Of a stretch of 39,270 nucleotides of DNA, positions 26,894 through 35,182 are shown in pieces (within the stretch, counting starts at the first letter, position 1; every line of letters starts with the position of its first letter). The notes below the pieces were generated by a model. That model did no database searches. It was not told where the DNA came from and saw nothing but the letters and a program-made list of their open reading frames with translations. The DNA lies in assembly GCA_014237975.1 (NCBI GenBank), contig JABACA010000017.1, forward strand, positions 1-39,270, in the 5' to 3' direction. The stretch is from Mariniblastus sp. GTDB taxonomy: Bacteria > Planctomycetota > Planctomycetia > Pirellulales > Pirellulaceae. The translations under genes were made by a program, and so were the position numbers.

Positions 26894-27328
26894 CTAGATG
26901 GCCGATCGCAAAACCAAAACAGGGCAATGCGCCAATCTTATCACCCGTTCGGCGACGGAACCCATCAAGAAGCGGCTCACGCTAGTATGTCCATGCGATG
27001 ATATGACGATCAATCCCGCGTCCTGCACTTCGGCAAAGTTCGAGATTTCGCTGCCAGGATTACCGAACACTGCAAAAAACTCCATCCCCGGATAATCCTC
27101 CTGATTGACGTCCGCAAAGAAACTGTTTTTCAGATTACTCCTGATATCGTTCTCATCGTAAGCACCCCAGATCATGCTTGGCTCAATCGTGTCGGGGTAA
27201 GGAGTCACATGAATCACCTTGATCTGCGAGGTTGTTTCCGCAATCACTGCCGCTTGTCTGAGCGACTCCATGGACGTCTCTGAAAAATCCCAAGGAACGA
27301 CGATTGTCTTCAGAGTAAACGAATTCAT
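26894..27328 (-). CDS. Universal stress protein (UspA family)
   Basis: 144 residues, a single Usp domain. The start IVVPWDFSETSMESLR is typical, and the end carries SSHGHTSVSRFLMGSVAERVI. The nucleotide-binding pattern G-x2-G-x9-G(S/T) reads G-H-T-S, so the second glycine is Ser; ATP binding is uncertain. AAGGA lies 7 bases before the ATG. It lies downstream of the Usp-CBS gene on the same strand with a 235-base gap, so the pair may respond together. It converges on the phosphatase-EEP gene with 18 bases between the stops. Confidence 0.92.
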   Translation of the reverse strand: MNSFTLKTIVVPWDFSETSMESLRQAAVIAETTSQIKVIHVTPYPDTIEPSMIWGAYDENDIRSNLKNSFFADVNQEDYPGMEFFAVFGNPGSEISNFAEVQDAGLIVISSHGHTSVSRFLMGSVAERVIRLAHCPVLVLRSAI

Positions 27329-27563
27329 TTGGATTCCTTTTTGGCTTTTTCACCAGTTGCGAATATCTCAAGGTCGCACAACATTCTATCTCCCACGATA
27401 GCCGAATGCTTTGATGTTAAACCATATTGACGGTTGCTGCAAAAACAACAGGCGTGCCCCCTTCCATTTCCTGGGCAATCAAACACCGCGGTACACCAAT
27501 ACGAGAAAAATCCGGCATTCAAAGAACTGCTGCCAGCGAAGTTGCCTGAAGTGTTCAGCTTTT

Positions 27564-28460
27564 TCAGTTTTCAGACACGTCGGCCGGCTTGACGATTCCC
27601 AAAGGCCGGTGATTTCCATCGACCACCACCAGGTGATTTATTCTTGGCTGGCTGTCAAACAAACGCCGAGCTTGTCGACAAGTAGATTTATTGGAAATAG
27701 TAAACGTAGGCGATGTCATATGCTTCTGAACGTGGTTAAACGAAACGTCGTTGGTTCGACGTTGACCAAATTCATCGACGTCAAATACTTTCGGCAAAAC
27801 CGTTTGGTCTCTTGCTTCCAAACGCGTTTTTATAACGTAAAAATTTTCGATATCTGTGGTTGTAAGGATCCCGATACATTCGCCTTGCCCATTAACAACG
27901 GGGGCAGCCGTCAGATCGTCGGAGCTCAATGTATCAATCGTCTCACCCATGGAATCATGGGAGCGTATAGGCTCGGCCCGCCGCATCACCTCGGTAATGG
28001 AGAGGGAGGTTTTTTCCGAAACATCCGTGTTCGCTACCAGTGGGGCTTTCCATGTCACAACGGGACAACTGGCATGACGGACCACATACTCGGCAACACT
28101 ACCCATCAACAAACGAAGCAGTCCACCTCGTCCATGTGTCGACATGACAATCAGGTCAAACTTGTTTTCCTTGGCGTACTTGGCAATCTCCGGACCCGGG
28201 CTTCCATGTCGGACCTCGTGTTCAAAACGGACCGAGGGGTCTTCGGGACGAATCTCTTCCAATTGCCTGTATTCGTGTTCAGCAGTTTCCTGTTCCACCA
28301 ACTGATTCACCCTCGGCTCCGTTGAAAGCAAGGGCGGTTCAACATAGAGAAACGTCAGCACGGCGGACGCCTGTGATGACAAACGTGTCGCCAAACCAAC
28401 GGCCAACAGGCTGTTTTTCGACATGTCTACGGGGCACAGTATTTTCTTGAACACTTTCAC
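27564..28460 (-). CDS. Universal stress protein with C-terminal CBS domain pair
   Basis: 298 residues from GTG 28460; GTG 28454 and GTG 28544 are alternatives in the same frame, and the Usp fold begins at FKKILCPVDMS. The Usp domain (about 4-145) keeps the full G-x2-G-x9-G-S pattern in THGRGGLLRLLMGSVAE, so it should bind ATP. The rest (about 158-298) is a CBS pair: SITEVMRRAEPIRS with DDLTAAPVVNGQGECIGILTTTDIE in pieces, then HVQKHMTSPTFTIS and INHLVVVDGNHRPLGIV. CBS pairs bind adenine nucleotides, so the protein could sense cellular energy state. A gene for a single-domain Usp lies downstream. Confidence 0.9.
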   Translation of the reverse strand: MKVFKKILCPVDMSKNSLLAVGLATRLSSQASAVLTFLYVEPPLLSTEPRVNQLVEQETAEHEYRQLEEIRPEDPSVRFEHEVRHGSPGPEIAKYAKENKFDLIVMSTHGRGGLLRLLMGSVAEYVVRHASCPVVTWKAPLVANTDVSEKTSLSITEVMRRAEPIRSHDSMGETIDTLSSDDLTAAPVVNGQGECIGILTTTDIENFYVIKTRLEARDQTVLPKVFDVDEFGQRRTNDVSFNHVQKHMTSPTFTISNKSTCRQARRLFDSQPRINHLVVVDGNHRPLGIVKPADVSEN

Positions 28461-28595
28461 GATCGGTTCATTCCCAAACTCAAGACAAACGAAAAATTGC
28501 AATCCGTTTCTACAACACGGCTGTGCGGCCGCTCGAACAAACACCCTCTACCTTCAAGCTTACCGCAAAACAAAACAAAACGGTGTCCGGCAGTC

Positions 28596-28626
28596 AAAAA
28601 AAACACCTCGTTTATCATTTGACGAG
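28596..28626 (-). terminator. Possible Rho-independent terminator after the CapK-like gene
   Basis: On the minus strand CTCGT (28626-28622) pairs with ACGAG (28611-28607) over a 10-base loop and is followed after three bases by eight Ts (28603-28596). It starts 21 bases past the stop of the CapK-like gene. The stem is short. Confidence 0.45.
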
Positions 28627-28646
28627 CCTTCTAACAGTGCCTGGTT

Positions 28647-30119
28647 TTAGACCACGCTGGCCTCAATCTGTTGAACCGTCTTTAATTTGCCTGCATCGCC
28701 AACCATTCCACCGGCAAACTCTATATCTCCATCCCGTTCGATCACTCGGTATTTCCTGCGGTAGTCGTGATCAATGAAATCAACAAATGTGATGGCATAG
28801 GTCATCTTGGTACTCACCTGTTCAATCAGCATGGCCAGCGCAGCTTCCCTAATCCTGGAACAAAGATCTGAATCAGCCACGATAAACTGTATTTCCAATT
28901 CCTGCCGCCGCCGTTCATAGACCTTGATTTCGATAATCGCATTTTCAAACTTGGCATTCAGCCGGTTAACGAACCCGTTCCAGAAGGAAGGGTAGAACCT
29001 TTCTCCTTGATCCGACATGACGAAATTTGAATCCTTTCCTTCGATCTTGGTGATCACGTACCGTTCTTTTCCATTTTCATCGCGGACAAATTCGACATCG
29101 GCAATATCCTTCATCCGGTAGCGGACAAAAGGAAAATCAAAAATATCCAGTCGCGTAATGACCATCTCGGGTTGCCCCGCCTCGTTGGCCTCGGTTTCCA
29201 CGTAGGCCGCGTTGGCAAAAATTTCGAGTCCACCACGGCTCTCGTGGGCGATTTCGCCCAATTCGACGGAGCCATAGGAATCTTCCACCTTACTGTCAGT
29301 AAATACGGATTCAATATTACGGCGCTGGCAATCAAAAAATGTCTCACCGCTGACATTGATCAGCGAGGGATGGTGACGAAGTGGCAAATTGAATTTTCGA
29401 ATGGTATGCGCAATCATGTTCAAGGGCGACGGAAACACCAGCAACAACCTGGGGCGATAGCGATTCAAATCGTCAACCAATCCACGTACGGTTTCTTCAT
29501 TGACGTGATCGAACAGGTGATACCGAAAACCGATCAGTTTGGAAAAACGGTTAAATTTAACCATGTCATCAATGTTGTAGGTATTGCGGGGATAAAAAAC
29601 CAACATCCGGTCGCCCGGTCGCCAGCCCATCCGATACCAACATTTGAAGAAGGTGAACAGCATCGCAAACATGTGGTGCTTGGTCATGTAAGTGATCAAC
29701 GGCAAGGCTGTCGAGCCACCCGTCGCCATCGGCATCAGGAAATTACCTTTTCTCAAACGGCGCAGCGATTCAAGCGGCCTGCCACGGAATTCAAGTTCCA
29801 TTGACTTGTGGTCCAGATTCGCCAGTTCCCGACTCATCACGGACTGGCCGGCCTCGGCATAGTCCTTTTTACTGAAAGACGGTAATTGCGAATACGCGCT
29901 GAAAAATGTGTCATCATCAACATCACGATTCGCATCCAGAAACTCTGTAAAGCGACCTTCAAAAAAGGGATTGTTTTCATTCACCCCGGACAAAAGCATT
30001 TCCAGGTCTTTGCGTATCTTCGGCCTAATGTTCTCCAAACGATCTTGCTGAACAATTTTTTTGTATAACCCCTGCACGCCCAACAAGCGGATAATTAATT
30101 GGTAGAGAATACGAGACAT
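28647..30119 (-). CDS. Adenylate-forming enzyme, phenylacetate-CoA ligase/CapK-like
   Basis: 490 residues. The ATP-binding loop reads MATGGSTALPL (131-141), corresponding to the SGTTG-like P-loop of the family. Further along are INVSGETFF, DSYGSVELGEIAHES and FVRYRMKDIADV, which match the A-domain motifs of PaaK/CapK-type proteins. The C-terminal subdomain ends with a positively charged YRRKYRVIERDGDI segment. Family members activate carboxylates as acyl-adenylates and often act in cell-surface polysaccharide loci. No glycosyltransferases surround this gene, so it stands alone. The neighbours are a GNAT acetyltransferase gene (227 bases upstream, same strand) and the Usp-CBS gene. The substrate is unknown. 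Confidence 0.85.
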   Translation of the reverse strand: MSRILYQLIIRLLGVQGLYKKIVQQDRLENIRPKIRKDLEMLLSGVNENNPFFEGRFTEFLDANRDVDDDTFFSAYSQLPSFSKKDYAEAGQSVMSRELANLDHKSMELEFRGRPLESLRRLRKGNFLMPMATGGSTALPLITYMTKHHMFAMLFTFFKCWYRMGWRPGDRMLVFYPRNTYNIDDMVKFNRFSKLIGFRYHLFDHVNEETVRGLVDDLNRYRPRLLLVFPSPLNMIAHTIRKFNLPLRHHPSLINVSGETFFDCQRRNIESVFTDSKVEDSYGSVELGEIAHESRGGLEIFANAAYVETEANEAGQPEMVITRLDIFDFPFVRYRMKDIADVEFVRDENGKERYVITKIEGKDSNFVMSDQGERFYPSFWNGFVNRLNAKFENAIIEIKVYERRRQELEIQFIVADSDLCSRIREAALAMLIEQVSTKMTYAITFVDFIDHDYRRKYRVIERDGDIEFAGGMVGDAGKLKTVQQIEASVV

Positions 30120-30301
30120 GAATCTTTAAAAGCAACAAAATGGGAAGAAGTGGAGCGGAAAACTGGCCAGTGAATTGACGTTTATAATCCATTCTTACCG
30201 ATTTCGCGATGCCCAACCGCAAGATTCCAGCAGACATTATCCGGCTGAAAACCAAATTAGTTCAACAGGCGGCTGTGGCAAACCCAAGGGAATCATCACT
30301 T

Positions 30302-30320
30302 GAAACGTTTCGTCAAACGT
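30302..30320. repeat. Overlapping palindromes GAAACGTTTC and ACGTTT-CGTC-AAACGT
   Basis: A perfect 10-base palindrome (30302-30311) overlaps a 6-bp hairpin (30305-30310 with 30315-30320). They lie just past the GNAT stop and upstream of the CapK-like gene. They could be a weak terminator or an operator. Confidence 0.3.
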
Positions 30321-30346
30321 GAAAACAGAATTCTGCAGCGCCTCGT

Positions 30347-30835
30347 TTAGTCCTGTCCGTGATTGGAATGTCGCATTAAGACAATTTCATATCCATCCGT
30401 CCTTTGTTCATCCAAAAACTCAAAACCCATTTCTTGGTAATACCCGGGTAAAAAACCTGCCACACAGTCGAGGTACAGGTTCGCCCCACAGCCAATTTCG
30501 ACGAGCGCGGACTGAATCGCGAAACGGCCTATGCCAATGCCACGAAAATCGGGGTGGGTTGCCAACGCCCTTAGCCATACGACAGGCTTGCCCGTATCGT
30601 GACTGGGCCAGCTCTGAAAAGATTGAACAGGCAGGGAAAAAACACCGGCAATACAACCCTCCCTGCAGACAGCAAAATTCACCGCCCGTGACTGCCAGTT
30701 CATGTAATTCTGGATTGTAATGTTGGAAATTCGTTGCCGCCGCCCCTGTGACTTGGTCCAGGCCACCGCATCTGTCAGAACATTCCAGGACGCTTCAAAT
30801 GTTTCTGCTGTAACAGGTTGGACCGTCAGGTTCAT
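30347..30835 (-). CDS. GNAT family N-acetyltransferase
   Basis: 162 residues. The acetyl-CoA binding motif A is clear: VVWLRALATHPDFRGIGIGRFAIQSAL, here in pieces as RALATHPDF, RGIGIG and RFAIQSAL (about 89-112). The motif B region GYYQEMGFEFLDE follows. GNAT enzymes acetylate amines on small molecules or protein ends; the acceptor is not known. The start ATG 30835 has no strong ribosome site. It shares an upstream region of 327 bases with the divergent PYROXD2-like gene. Confidence 0.88.
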   Translation of the reverse strand: MNLTVQPVTAETFEASWNVLTDAVAWTKSQGRRQRISNITIQNYMNWQSRAVNFAVCREGCIAGVFSLPVQSFQSWPSHDTGKPVVWLRALATHPDFRGIGIGRFAIQSALVEIGCGANLYLDCVAGFLPGYYQEMGFEFLDEQRTDGYEIVLMRHSNHGQD

Positions 30836-31162
30836 GATTCAACACTAACCCCGCCGGTTGTGATTTTCAACCACGGTAGAATATGAGAACATAGGGCAAT
30901 GCACTGTCCGTAATGGATACATCGCTTTCTTCAGGTTCCTGGAATGAACCAGGGCGAGCAGGCTCGATAGGCGACGCGTTTCCGGCACAATCCTAAGTTG
31001 ACGGACAACCGAGTCATGAACTTCTCAGCAAATCCCTGCTTGGTGCAGATCCTGGTGGAAACAGAAGAGTAGGCATCCTCTTTGCATTTGAGATGCAATC
31101 GAATAGGTTGGGCTGCAGCAACTTGCCCCCGAGTGCTACAGCAACTTGACCCCGAAAGAGCG
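30836..31162. other. Divergent intergenic region with direct and inverted repeats
   Basis: This region lies between the GNAT and PYROXD2-like genes. Its right end contains TTGCAT-TTGAG-ATGCAA (31082-31098, 6-bp arms) and a two-copy direct repeat (31116-31133 and 31139-31156). The rest shows no gene or clear promoter. Confidence 0.5.
31116..31156. repeat. Two-copy direct repeat before the PYROXD2-like start
   Basis: CAGCAACTTGCCCCCGAG (31116-31133) and CAGCAACTTGACCCCGAA (31139-31156) match at 16 of 18 positions with a 23-base period. The second copy ends 6 bases before the ATG and overlaps the ribosome site region. Confidence 0.7.
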
Positions 31163-32791
31163 ATGAACCAACCAAAATCAAAATACGACTGTGTGATTGT
31201 GGGTGCCGGACATAATGGGCTGGTGACTGCTGCCTATCTTGCCAAAGCCGGAAAATCGGTTTGTGTATTGGAACGGCGCCACGTGATTGGCGGTTGCTCT
31301 GTTACTGAGGAGTTATGGCCCGGCTACAAGGTGTCGACCGCCTCTTACGTGATAAGCCTGTTTCTGCCGGAGATCATGCGTGACTTGAAGCTAAAGGAAT
31401 ATGGGCTGAAAATCCTTCCCCGGAATCCATCTTCGTTCACTCCCATGAAAGATGGCAGGCATCTGCTTTTGGGGCCCGACGAAAAACAGAACAGGGAACA
31501 AATCGGGAAATTCAGTCAGAAAGATGCGGACGCCTTTCCCCGATATGAATCATTGCTGGAAAAAGTTGCTGCCGTCCTCGAGCCCACACTGTCTCAAACG
31601 GCACCGGATATCCTCCCGGTTTCCAAAGGGCTGAGAAAAATTGGCCTCGGCAAAAAACTGCGGGATATGCAAAAAGCCTGGAAGATGCAATCGACCCTGA
31701 AGTCATTGGGGGATTCCCTTCCGGAAGCGATGGAATTGCTGACCGGTGCAGCGCGGCCAATCCTGGAGCGCTGGTTTGAAACCGAAGTCCTCAAAGCAAC
31801 CTTGGCAACGGATGCAGTGATTGGTGCCTTTGCATCGATTTCGGCTCCCGGGACCGCCTACGTTTTACTTCATCACGTCATGGGGGAAGCGGGGGGTGCT
31901 CGAGGGGTCTGGGGATATGTCCAAGGTGGAATGGGAGGCCTGGCCGACTCGCTTGCTGCTGCCTGCCAGGACTTGAACGTAGACATCATTACCGAAGCCG
32001 AAGTCAAAGAGATTTCGGTTGACCAGGGTGTCGCAAAAGGCGTGACATTATCCAATGGCACATTCATCGAATCAAAGGTGGTGGGATCGTGTGCCGATGC
32101 CCATGTGACCTTTGAGAAACTGGTGTCACCAGATCAGTTCCCAAAGGAATTCAGTGATGCCATTTCAAAAATCGATTATTCATCGGCATCTGCGAAGATC
32201 AATATCGCGTTATCCGAACCGCCAAATTTCACCTGTTTGCCTTCAACTCAAATCGGACCCCAGCATCGAGGGACCATCCATATCGGTGAAACGATGGAGG
32301 TCGTGGAAAAAGGTTATGACGATGCCAAGTACGGGAGGCCGAGTGAAACGCCCATCTTGGAAATCACTTTGCCGACCAGCGTGGATCAGACAATCGCGCC
32401 GGCCGGAAAGCACATCATGTCGATGTTCGTTCAGTATGCCCCCTATCAACTGGCACCCGGTCTTCATTGGGATGACATTAAGGAGAGCTTTGGGGATCGG
32501 TGTATCGAGGTACTCTCCGAGTACGCCCCAAATGTTCCCAACGCGATCGAGCACCGACAGGTATTGAGTCCACTTGATTTGGAGCGGGTCTATGGCATCA
32601 CGGGCGGAAACATCATGCAAGGTGCCATGAATTTCAACCAGCTGTTCCTGATGCGTCCCATTCCCGGATGGGCCGACCACCGGTGTCCCATCAAAGGGAT
32701 TTATCTTTGCGGTGCGGCGAGCCACCCGGGCGGTGGTGTTATGGGAGCCTGTGGTCGTAATGCAGCGGTGGAAATCCTGAGAGACTTTTAG
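31163..32791 (+). CDS. FAD-dependent oxidoreductase, phytoene desaturase/PYROXD2-like
   Basis: 542 residues from ATG 31163, with GAAAGAG upstream; the open extension to 31082 runs through a direct repeat and is not conserved-looking. The N-terminal dinucleotide fold is VIVGAGHNGLVTAAYLAKAG with the acidic residue in VLERRHVIGG. The C-terminus has the FAD-contacting motif GAASHPGGGVMGACGRNAA, typical of the PYROXD2/CrtI-like family. Members are flavin-linked dehydrogenases; few have known substrates, and there are no carotenoid genes nearby. A 96-base gap leads to the FetA-like gene. Confidence 0.9.
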   Translation: MNQPKSKYDCVIVGAGHNGLVTAAYLAKAGKSVCVLERRHVIGGCSVTEELWPGYKVSTASYVISLFLPEIMRDLKLKEYGLKILPRNPSSFTPMKDGRHLLLGPDEKQNREQIGKFSQKDADAFPRYESLLEKVAAVLEPTLSQTAPDILPVSKGLRKIGLGKKLRDMQKAWKMQSTLKSLGDSLPEAMELLTGAARPILERWFETEVLKATLATDAVIGAFASISAPGTAYVLLHHVMGEAGGARGVWGYVQGGMGGLADSLAAACQDLNVDIITEAEVKEISVDQGVAKGVTLSNGTFIESKVVGSCADAHVTFEKLVSPDQFPKEFSDAISKIDYSSASAKINIALSEPPNFTCLPSTQIGPQHRGTIHIGETMEVVEKGYDDAKYGRPSETPILEITLPTSVDQTIAPAGKHIMSMFVQYAPYQLAPGLHWDDIKESFGDRCIEVLSEYAPNVPNAIEHRQVLSPLDLERVYGITGGNIMQGAMNFNQLFLMRPIPGWADHRCPIKGIYLCGAASHPGGGVMGACGRNAAVEILRDF

Positions 32792-32887
32792 GTTGATTCT
32801 TGGGGTTTGATCATTAGGAGCCGGCTGAAAGTTGAAAATGGACTGCCAAACCGATCCCCAGGGTCCAACCAAAAAAACAATGTAACC

Positions 32888-33583
32888 ATGAACGCTCCAC
32901 CCATCATCGGGATCCAAAACCTGTCTCGCCAGTCCGAAGACGGAGTGCCCCTGCTGTCCCCCACCCAATTGGATGTATTTCCGGGAAACCGGTTGGGAAT
33001 CGTCGGGGAATCGGGATCTGGAAAAACGCTGTTACTCCGTTCACTCGCGGCGCTGGATCCGATTCAAAGTGGCGAGCTCAGGTTTCACGGGCGAGCCGTT
33101 CATGGAAACCAGGTTCCGCCGTATCGAGCCTCTGTCGTCTATCTGCCGCAACGACCCGTCCTGTTCGAGGGAACCGTTGAATCCAACCTGCAACTGCCCT
33201 TTCAGTTAAAGTCGAATGCGGATCGCCAATACGATCAACGCAGGATTGAAAGTTGGCTGGAGGCCTTGGGGCGCAACGCGACGTTTCTGTCAAAGAACCA
33301 GGAAAATCTATCCGGTGGCGAAATGCAAATCGTCGCCTTGTTGCGGGCGATCCAAATCGAACCCCAGGTCCTCCTGTTGGATGAGCCCACGGCCGCCTTG
33401 GACGCTGGCTTGACAACCTCGGTCGAACGACTCGTTGACTGTTGGTTTAACGAATCGAAACAGCAGGCGGCCTTCGTTTGGATCACGCACTCCATGAATC
33501 AGGCAGAGCGGGTTTGCGACACGCTTTACCTCATGGATTCAGGGCGCCTGCGTCTGCACATCTCCAACCAAGAGGCTGATTGA
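32888..33583 (+). CDS. fetA: ABC transporter ATP-binding protein, FetA (YbbL)-like
   Basis: 231 residues from ATG 32888. Walker A is GESGSGKT, the signature LSGGEMQ, Walker B LLLDEPTAALDA and the H-loop WITHSMNQ. Its length and its pairing with an UPF0014 permease 7 bases downstream identify it as FetA-like, the ATPase of an exporter linked in E. coli to iron efflux and peroxide resistance. ATG 32888 has no good Shine-Dalgarno, and an in-frame TTG at 32807 is less likely. The frameshift in the permease raises the question of whether the exporter is functional. Confidence 0.88.
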   Translation: MNAPPIIGIQNLSRQSEDGVPLLSPTQLDVFPGNRLGIVGESGSGKTLLLRSLAALDPIQSGELRFHGRAVHGNQVPPYRASVVYLPQRPVLFEGTVESNLQLPFQLKSNADRQYDQRRIESWLEALGRNATFLSKNQENLSGGEMQIVALLRAIQIEPQVLLLDEPTAALDAGLTTSVERLVDCWFNESKQQAAFVWITHSMNQAERVCDTLYLMDSGRLRLHISNQEAD

Positions 33584-33590
33584 AAATCCC

Positions 33591-34405
33591 ATGGATTATT
33601 TGCAGCTGAGTTACGTCCAGGTCGGATTTGCATCCTTGTTGATCCTGGTCAACGCAGCCATCTCGATCTGGTTGCGATTGGGACTGGAGCGTTCACTGCT
33701 GGTCGCTTCGTTTCGAACCATCGTTCAACTGTTGTTGATCGGGTTGATTCTCCAGTGGGTATTTCAATTCGATCAATGGTATGTGGTTATCGGAATCCTG
33801 GTGATCATGACGATGATCGCCGGCGTCACAGCGGTTCAAAGAAACGACCGGCGTTACCCGGGAATCTGGCTGGATACCATTTTATCGGTGTGGGTCAGCT
33901 CGTGGGCGATTACCGCTTTTGCCCTGTTGATCGTCCTCAACGGGATCGACAAATGGTACCAACCGCAATACGCAATCCCGTTGATGGGGATGATGCTGGG
34001 AAACACGCTGAACGGCATCTCGGTCGGTCTGAGTACCTTCACTGAAACGGCCTACACACGAAATGATGAAATTGAAACGATGTTAACCCTGGGGGCAACA
34101 CGGTGGGAAGCGATCTGGGGCCCATCCGCCATGCCCTGCAAACCGGCATGACCCCGATCATCAATTCGATGATGATCGTCGGGCTGGTCAGCTTGCCCGG
34201 CATGATGACCGGTCAATTGCTGGCAGGAGTGGAGCCATCCGAAGCTGTCAAATACCAGATCGCCATCATGTTCCTGGTTGCATCGGCCACTGCGCTGGGA
34301 ACAGCTGGCGCAGTCCTGTTAAGTTTCAGAAGGTTGTTCACCATCGATCATCAGTTCCTCCGATCGCTGCTCCAGTCGAAAAGAACCGCTCCAAGAAACG
34401 CATGA
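33591..34405 (+). pseudogene. fetB: FetB (YbbM/UPF0014) family permease, frameshifted
   Basis: The permease is split over two frames. The first (33591-34151) encodes an N-terminal part through LTLGATRWEAIWGP and then stops at TGA 34149. The remainder continues in the -1 frame from about 34120 (PIRHALQTGMTPIINSMM, then VGLVSLPGMMTGQLLAG) to the stop at 34405. Joined, the product is about 271 residues, the usual FetB length, with seven or so TM segments and the family's GMMTGQ motif. The break falls in GGGGCCC (34117-34123), so the loss of one G or C would explain it. The same bases also read G GGC CCA in the first frame, a heptamer of the -1 slippery form. Sequencing error, real mutation and recoding all remain possible. 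Confidence 0.8.
34117..34124 (+). other. Frameshift point in fetB: GGGGCCCA, heptamer G-GGC-CCA
   Basis: The first reading frame crosses this site as TGG GGC CCA. A shift of one base back gives GGG CCC and continues into the intact downstream frame. The pattern X XXY YYZ is met. G/C-rich slippery sites are generally poor, and no clear downstream pseudoknot was identified by eye. Confidence 0.6.
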
Positions 34406-34414
34406 TTCAAACGG

Positions 34415-35182
34415 TCATTTCCTGGCCTTAACGGGCACCAGTCGAACTTGGCGAACATCCATAACCGCGCCCTTGGCTTTACTGAGCGGAACCAGCTTGA
34501 TCGATTGGTTTTTCGAGGATCCAAATTCCAGCGTGCCAATCTGCCGCTCGCGAAAGTTCTGAAAATGCCCAGTGTCTTCCACCTCGAATTCCAACTTGCG
34601 ATCCCCAGCGATGACGTTCACTCTGGAGCCGCCATGCCCTTTGCCGCATCCTTGCAGGATATAGACGTGGTAGCTCATCGGCTTGGGAACTGACAGCTTC
34701 CATTCACACCAATCTTTCTCGTTTTGCCAATAGCCGACCGTGTTCTTGTGAGGTTGGGGCTCGTATCGGAGCTTTTCACCATGCACGACAGCCCCGTGAG
34801 CCGGTAGAACGACTTCTCCTTGAGCGTCGGGCCGGTAAATCAGCGGCTCGCTGCTCAACCTGGGCGGGCCAACCGTTTGCATCACGATCACGGCCGGCCC
34901 CTGGACATGTTTCGGCAACGTGATTTGCCAAGTTGTCACACCCGGTTTAAGTCGTAACGGTTGTTGCTGCGGATCCGATTTCAAAAACAACTTAGTCACC
35001 GGATTTTGGAACCTGGGCACCTCCAATTGGGTGTGATTTCCAGCGTCCTTTACCTGGAATTCGGCCGATTCCGGTTTCAGCTCAATCCGACCCCACGGGT
35101 AGTCACCATCCTGAGCAACAGCCAACAGGGGATACAGCACGCATAACCCCCAGGAACATAGTGTCATCCCATTGAATTTCAT
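34415..35182 (-). CDS. Exported protein with C-terminal carbohydrate-binding-like domain
   Basis: 255 residues from ATG 35182, chosen because a signal peptide (MTLCSWGLCVLYPLLAVAQ) begins right there; the frame is open to 35428 but the extra 82 residues would bury the signal peptide. The C-terminal 100 residues (KDWCEWKLSVPKPMSYHVYI, then RQIGTLEF and VMDVRQVRLVPV) resemble the galactose-binding/CBM-like domain that planctomycetes append to sulfatases, glycosidases and DUF1080 proteins. No catalytic domain is present. The product probably acts outside the cytoplasm. It converges on fetB with 9 bases between the stops. Confidence 0.7.
   Translation of the reverse strand: MKFNGMTLCSWGLCVLYPLLAVAQDGDYPWGRIELKPESAEFQVKDAGNHTQLEVPRFQNPVTKLFLKSDPQQQPLRLKPGVTTWQITLPKHVQGPAVIVMQTVGPPRLSSEPLIYRPDAQGEVVLPAHGAVVHGEKLRYEPQPHKNTVGYWQNEKDWCEWKLSVPKPMSYHVYILQGCGKGHGGSRVNVIAGDRKLEFEVEDTGHFQNFRERQIGTLEFGSSKNQSIKLVPLSKAKGAVMDVRQVRLVPVKARK

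Noticed and set aside
27411..28325. 304-codon plus-strand open frame
   Set aside because: It is antisense to the Usp-CBS gene and its product is rich in Cys, His and Arg with no family features.
32243..32968. 241-codon minus-strand open frame
   Set aside because: It overlaps the 3' part of the PYROXD2-like gene and the start of fetA on the opposite strand; no motif supports it.
34103..34405. A separate small gene starting at GTG 34103
   Set aside because: Its product is the C-terminal part of FetB and continues the upstream frame exactly at the GGGGCCC run, so it is a fragment of one permease.
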